From positions 1 through 64,000 of the forward strand of contig NZ_CP054856.1 in the NCBI RefSeq assembly GCF_018417475.1: 64,000 nucleotides of DNA, given 5' to 3'. Below, piece after piece: positions 60,597 to 64,000 of this stretch (within the stretch, counting starts at the first letter, position 1; each line of letters opens with the position of its first letter). The notes beneath the pieces are model-generated. The model ran no database searches and had not been told where the DNA came from. It was given only the letters and a program-made list of their open reading frames with translations. Source of the stretch: Novosphingobium decolorationis (GTDB lineage Bacteria > Pseudomonadota > Alphaproteobacteria > Sphingomonadales > Sphingomonadaceae). The translations under genes were made by a program, and so were the position numbers.

Positions 60597-61019
60597 ATGG
60601 GCCGATCGGTCAGCTATCCCAGCGGGGCCATTGTCGCCTTCACCGTGCTCGAAGTCGAAAACGACGACGACTGGGACTTCGAATATGAATGGCTCCGCGA
60701 GGATCTGCGCGAGCGCGCAGGGCAGGCATTCCCTTCCCTGATCGCGCACGACGGTTGGCGAGGCCGCGAAGACCGTATCCTCATGCGCAATGCCTATGCG
60801 GATTTCGGCGTGTCGGTTTACGCCGGCCTGGTTGCGGTGTGGATCGTCGAGCGCGACGATGGCGCCTATTGGGATGCCGATTGGCGCACGGCCAGATCGC
60901 CCAGAGCACAACGCTGGCTGTCCCAGATCGCCTCGCGCTTTGAAGCGTTATTCGGCGACTACGTCTGCCTCGGTCACATGTCGAACGGTGAGGGCGTCTA
61001 CGCAAAACGGGTGGCCTGA
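60597..61019 (+). CDS. Hypothetical protein downstream of ardC
   Basis: A 140-residue acidic protein (MGRSVSYPSGAIVAFTVLEV, then DDDWDFEYEWLREDLRERAG). I recognise no family with assigned function. It has no signal peptide or membrane helix. GAAGGAGG lies before the ATG and it is 11 bp after ardC, so both form one operon. It may be an accessory antirestriction or DNA-handling protein; that is a guess. Confidence 0.75.
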   Translation: MGRSVSYPSGAIVAFTVLEVENDDDWDFEYEWLREDLRERAGQAFPSLIAHDGWRGREDRILMRNAYADFGVSVYAGLVAVWIVERDDGAYWDADWRTARSPRAQRWLSQIASRFEALFGDYVCLGHMSNGEGVYAKRVA

Positions 61020-61320
61020 ATGCGCCACTCAATCGTGAGCGAACACATGTACCAGTCCTGACTGACCAAGCCTGCATGTGCACTCATGGTCTGAAGCCAT
61101 GCGAGAGAGGCCCTGGGCCAGCCGCCAGTCTTCCGCAACCCGGCTTGCGCAGGCCCGAGTTGGCCCGGCCCTGTGGGCCGTTGGCCTGCCCGCGCCAGCC
61201 TGCCCAAGCGGGTTTCCCCTGTCGGGTGCGGAGACTGCCTCAAGCTGGCCCTGACGGGCTCTCGCTGGCGCAGCCATGAGCGGGTGCGTCAGCCTCACGC
61301 CAGTCAGGAGGACAATACCC
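61020..61320. other. Non-coding region with nested long inverted repeat
   Basis: No gene is seen. Bases 61083-61280 form a nested imperfect hairpin. Outer arms are CTCATGG / CCATGAG, then GCGAGAG / CTCTCGC, GGGCCAGC / GCTGGCCC, and AGTCTTCCGC / GCGGAGACT. The inner stem is AACCCGGCTTGCGCAGGC (61137-61154) with GCCTGCCCAAGCGGGTT (61198-61214), around CGGCCC-TGT-GGGCCG (61166-61180). The last 30 bp carry the ribosome site of the next gene. Confidence 0.85.
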
Positions 61321-62274
61321 ATGCACTCATCATTTTCTGACCAACTTGCCGGCCTCGATCTTTCCGGTTTTTCGATTGGTCCTGCCCCGGTTTCCACCAA
61401 TGATTTTCCGGTCCACGAAGCGGTCGTCCAGACGCTCGAAGCTGTCTGGTCCGATCTTTTTGCGATGGTCTCTGGGACTGCGCTGGAGGCCGATGCCGAG
61501 GACCTCGGCTGGGCGTTCGTCAACATCTTTCACCGTTCCGCGACCCGCAAATCGACCGCAGTCGACCGCGCAACCGACGAAGTCCGAGCGCTCCTGGCCA
61601 CTGCAGATGGATCCGAAATTCATACCCATGAACTCGAGACCCAGGTTGAGCGTGCGCAGTGTGCCGAAGGGGCCATGATCGCTCTCGAGGAGATGCGCGA
61701 AGTGGCCGCTGCCCTCTATCTCAACGAATTCGGCTCCTCGTGGAAGCCCGTGTCGAGTTCGCGCTTCAATCACAGCGCCATGCTGACTTCCGCGCTTGTG
61801 GAGGGCCGCGAGTTCATCCGAGCCCGGTGCGAAGCCAAGCGCCGCGCCGCCATGCCAGAAGGAACGCCGGTGATCTTTGCCGGTGGCCGCACACGCCATC
61901 CAAACGAGCAGGACGCTCTCACTTTCGCCAACAACGTCTGGGCTACTCTGGACAAGGTTCACGACCGGGTTCCTGACATGGTTCTTGTCCACGGCGGTGA
62001 TACCAAGGGCGTTGACCGTCTGGCATCTTCATGGGCGGAACGACGCAGTATCCCCCAAATCAGCTTCTCCCTCGACATGCGCCTGGGGGCACGCGCAGGC
62101 TTCAAGCGCAACGAGCGTATGCTCTCGCTCGACCCCCGTTATGTCGTGGCCTTTCCCGGAAACGGGGTCCTGGAGCGCTTGGTCATCGAAGCCAAATCCC
62201 GTCGGATTACCGTCGTTGATCGCCGTGGTCCGCTTGGCACTTCACCCAAGCGCGCGGCTCAGAATACCGACTGA
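61321..62274 (+). CDS. DUF2493 / SLOG-family protein
   Basis: A 317-residue protein. The C-terminal half is a DUF2493 (cpYpsA-related SLOG) Rossmann-like domain with VIFAGGRTRHPNEQ and LVHGGDTKGVDRLASSWA, a fold thought to bind nucleotides or nucleic acid. The N-terminal half is helical and Ala/Glu-rich. The ATG at 61321 has CAGGAGG 8-10 bp upstream. It is common in the same neighbourhood as ardC on mobile elements. Confidence 0.85.
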   Translation: MHSSFSDQLAGLDLSGFSIGPAPVSTNDFPVHEAVVQTLEAVWSDLFAMVSGTALEADAEDLGWAFVNIFHRSATRKSTAVDRATDEVRALLATADGSEIHTHELETQVERAQCAEGAMIALEEMREVAAALYLNEFGSSWKPVSSSRFNHSAMLTSALVEGREFIRARCEAKRRAAMPEGTPVIFAGGRTRHPNEQDALTFANNVWATLDKVHDRVPDMVLVHGGDTKGVDRLASSWAERRSIPQISFSLDMRLGARAGFKRNERMLSLDPRYVVAFPGNGVLERLVIEAKSRRITVVDRRGPLGTSPKRAAQNTD

Positions 62275-62287
62275 TGCGTCTGGCATC

Positions 62288-62312
62288 GCGCCAGCGCCAT
62301 CGGCGCTGGCGC
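62288..62312. terminator. Perfect 11-bp GC hairpin after DUF2493 gene
   Basis: GCGCCAGCGCC-ATC-GGCGCTGGCGC is a perfect inverted repeat with a 3-base loop, 13 bp after the stop. No T-tract follows. Confidence 0.5.
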
Positions 62313-62392
62313 AGCCTGTCAGAGGAGAGAAATCGCCTGTCATCGTGGGCAAGACGATTGGTGCTTTCCCCCCACATTGCAGGAGAAATTTC

Positions 62393-62829
62393 ATGACTGA
62401 TTTTCAGGCGATCATGGCGGATTTTGCTGTCCGCCAGGCCGAGCGCGCGGCGCAGGCACAAAGTGAAATCCAACGGCTCAAGGCAGCTATCATTGCCCCG
62501 CTGCGCAATGCCGAAATTGCCCGCGTAGAAATCCGTTTCGATGGTGTGGCGACAGCGGTGCGGTCGAAGAATGCGTCTTCTCTGACGCCGTGGGGGCGAG
62601 TGTTCCGTGTCCCGAAGTGACGATCGCCTGTGCTGGAGAAGGCGACGACCAGAGCCTCAATTCCGCCCTCGAGCAACTGACTTACCTTGCTCTCGAACGC
62701 CATCATCCTGGGTGGGAAATCAATGATGGTGCCTGCGGCGAACTGGTCATCGACGTGGCTATGCCGAGTTTCGTTCTGGACTGCCAGCTGCGGTACACGG
62801 CGACCGACGACCATTCGACTGATCTCTAG
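62393..62829 (+). pseudogene. DUF6878-like protein, single frameshift
   Basis: The first 52 codons read MTDFQAIMADFAVRQAERAA and go on to VEIRFDG, then lose the family pattern and stop at 62620. In another frame the expected continuation GDSGAVEECVFSDAVGASVP and LALERHHPGWEINDGACGEL runs to 62829. One base is missing near 62,543 (GGTTGTGGC expected, GGTGTGGC present). Joined, it is a DUF6878-type protein of about 145 residues. The coding pattern after the shift is perfect, so the mutation is recent or a sequence error. Confidence 0.8.
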
Positions 62830-62839
62830 GAGAGGTGTG

Positions 62840-63268
62840 ATGGCTCATTGCTATTATCACGCCCTATCGTCAGTCCGGAAATGGGGAGGGGTGGTGGAAG
62901 ATTACCTGCCGCTCCACCAATGGTTTGACCAGTCGAAGGCGATCTTTGCTGATCCGCGGCACCGGGCCCTTCGGCACCATGCCGAAGGCATTTTCATGCT
63001 CGAAACGCTGTTCGGGCCTACCATCCTCAACGCCGACAGCCGTGTCGTGCCCGTTCGCCTTGTAGGCGAGCAGCACGTCCGCGAGGACTTGGGCACGATT
63101 CCTTCCTTTGCGGATTGGGGACGCCTCATCACGCCCCAAGACTGGATGTTGCGGGGCCATCGTCTGGACGAGCCTATGCCGCTTGGCACTGTGGAGACTG
63201 CTGCTGGCGGCGCGTTTTCAGGGGAGCTTTCGTCCGCTTCGGGAGGAGCGTCGGTAGTCGAGATATGA
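62840..63268 (+). CDS. DUF6915 family protein
   Basis: A 142-residue cytoplasmic protein (MAHCYYHALSSVRKWGGVVE, then RHRALRHHAEGIFMLETLFG and GEQHVREDLGTIPSFADW) matching DUF6915, a family of alphaproteobacterial plasmids and islands with no known function. It has many His and Trp residues. It is 10 bp after the DUF6878-like gene. Confidence 0.82.
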   Translation: MAHCYYHALSSVRKWGGVVEDYLPLHQWFDQSKAIFADPRHRALRHHAEGIFMLETLFGPTILNADSRVVPVRLVGEQHVREDLGTIPSFADWGRLITPQDWMLRGHRLDEPMPLGTVETAAGGAFSGELSSASGGASVVEI

Positions 63269-63566
63269 TGTCGCCTTGAAGGCAAGCGAGGTCAGGGGGG
63301 ACGTGGCAACCTGTTAATGCGAAAAGTCATGGCTTGGCCTGTGCAAGGCACTCGGGACCAACCCGGCCTGTAAGCAAACCTTTCCTGAAGCATCCCCGTC
63401 GAGACGCGCAACCCCGATCAGGTCCGGCCGAGTTGCCGGGCTGCGCCCGGCTGCCCGCACCACCCGAACCAGATCGAGGTTTCCCTTCGGTGCGCTTCGC
63501 CGTGGCCGCTTCCTAGTCGGGTTTGCAGCCGGGATGGACCCGGAATGCTCGATCAGGAGAAAGACC
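63269..63566. other. Gap before ssb with a palindrome
   Basis: No gene is seen in these 298 bp. GCCGGGC-TGC-GCCCGGC (63435-63451) is a perfect 7-bp hairpin and GCCTTGAAGGC lies near the left end. The ssb promoter and leader should be here; I cannot place -35 and -10 boxes with confidence. Confidence 0.5.
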
Positions 63567-63902
63567 ATGACCAATCTCGTTATCCTCGTTGGCCGCATCG
63601 CCCGCGATCCCGAAACCCGCACGACCCAGGGCGGTACCAGAATCACCTCGATCTCGGTCGTCACCGACCGTCCCGCACGCAAGGACGGCAAGACCTACAA
63701 GGACGAAAACGGCTACACTGCCAAGGACAGCGAATTCCACCGCGTGACCTGCTTCAACGGTCTCGGCCAGAACGTCGCCAAGTACTGCACCAAGGGCCAG
63801 CTCGTGACGGTCGAGGGGCGCATCCACTATACGCAGTGGGAAGACCAGGACGGCACCAAGCGCTACGGCTGCGAGATCATCGCCGACGTATCCATCCGGT
63901 GA
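63567..63902 (+). CDS. ssb: Single-stranded DNA-binding protein
   Basis: A 111-residue OB-fold protein (MTNLVILVGRIARDPETRTT, then FHRVTCFNGLGQNVAKYCTK). It is shorter than chromosomal SSB and has no acidic C-terminal tail ending DDDIPF, so it is an element-encoded variant. It may coat DNA that arrives single-stranded by conjugation. AGGAG lies before the ATG at 63567. Confidence 0.92.
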   Translation: MTNLVILVGRIARDPETRTTQGGTRITSISVVTDRPARKDGKTYKDENGYTAKDSEFHRVTCFNGLGQNVAKYCTKGQLVTVEGRIHYTQWEDQDGTKRYGCEIIADVSIR

Positions 63903-63928
63903 GGACCGCGGCGCGATAGCTACACGCC

Positions 63929-64000
63929 CTATTTTGTGATGATGCGCTTTGCGGCGGCGTTGCGTTTGGCGGCGATACGGCCGAGCGCGACCTGGATGGG
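63929..64000 (-). CDS. 3' end of a minus-strand gene, cut by window edge
   Basis: On the minus strand the frame reads IQVALGRIAAKRNAAAKRII and then TK before a TAG stop. The 23 residues are basic, like the end of a DNA-binding protein, but too short to name. Confidence 0.4.
   Translation of the reverse strand, partial: PIQVALGRIAAKRNAAAKRIITK

Noticed and set aside
61081..61279. Short ORFs within the long inverted repeat
   Set aside because: Compositions are dominated by Pro, Arg and Gly because of the GC-rich arms; the repeat structure explains the sequence better than coding.

Overview
This GC-rich window looks like the chromosome of a sphingomonad alphaproteobacterium, probably Novosphingobium or a close relative. 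The reasons are the gene order pyrH-frr-uppS-cdsA-dxr-rseP-bamA-ompH-fabZ-rpmE without lpxD or lpxA, a system I cytochrome c maturation operon, and accessory families (DUF6915, DUF6878, DUF5818-like) that I associate with this group. The genus is an inference from gene content; no rRNA is present.

Bases 1 to about 39,116 are core chromosome. They carry UMP kinase and ribosome recycling factor, then isoprenoid, phospholipid and outer-membrane assembly genes (uppS to fabZ), rpmE, a PilZ protein, a prolyl-hydroxylase-like dioxygenase and tRNA-His. These are followed by the ccmC-D-E-F-G-H-I operon, a Kup potassium transporter and small membrane proteins. A minus-strand run holds ispZ, ftsY, mtaB and dapF. 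After it come a GGDEF/EAL protein, an isopenicillin-N-synthase-like dioxygenase, EVE and CsbD proteins, two MFS transporters, pgsA, oxyR, rnd, a large hypothetical gene, aspS, acpP, fabF, mltG, a 2'-5' RNA ligase family protein and tRNA-Met(CAU).

From the 3' end of that tRNA-Met a tyrosine integrase gene begins an integrative element that continues past the right edge; its far end is not visible. Its first part has a lytic transglycosylase, a TOPRIM/zinc-finger primase-like protein and a giant methyltransferase-helicase of the strawberry notch (DarB-like) family. That last gene is split by a complete IS21-family insertion (44,939-47,558) with a 7-bp target duplication; removing the insertion restores one reading frame of about 1,410 codons. 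A Xre/RES toxin-antitoxin pair follows, then an IS110-family transposase remnant.

The middle of the element (about 51.3-57 kb) is a protein-quality-control cargo: usg, a small hypothetical gene, groES-groEL, a DUF465 protein, two Hsp20 chaperones and a membrane-anchored DegP-like protease. A heat-shock-type promoter and a ROSE-like RNA thermometer can be proposed in the leader of the first hsp20. Next is a decayed arsH fragment.

The last part (57.5-64 kb) resembles the maintenance and establishment region of a conjugative element: a ParB-family protein, ArdC antirestriction protein, DUF2493, DUF6878 (frameshifted), DUF6915 and SSB. A roughly 200-bp nested inverted repeat at 61,083-61,280 lies between two of these genes and is the most striking unexplained non-coding structure here. 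Several genes in the element (istB twice, arsH, DUF6878) show single-base deletions, which could be real decay or sequencing errors.
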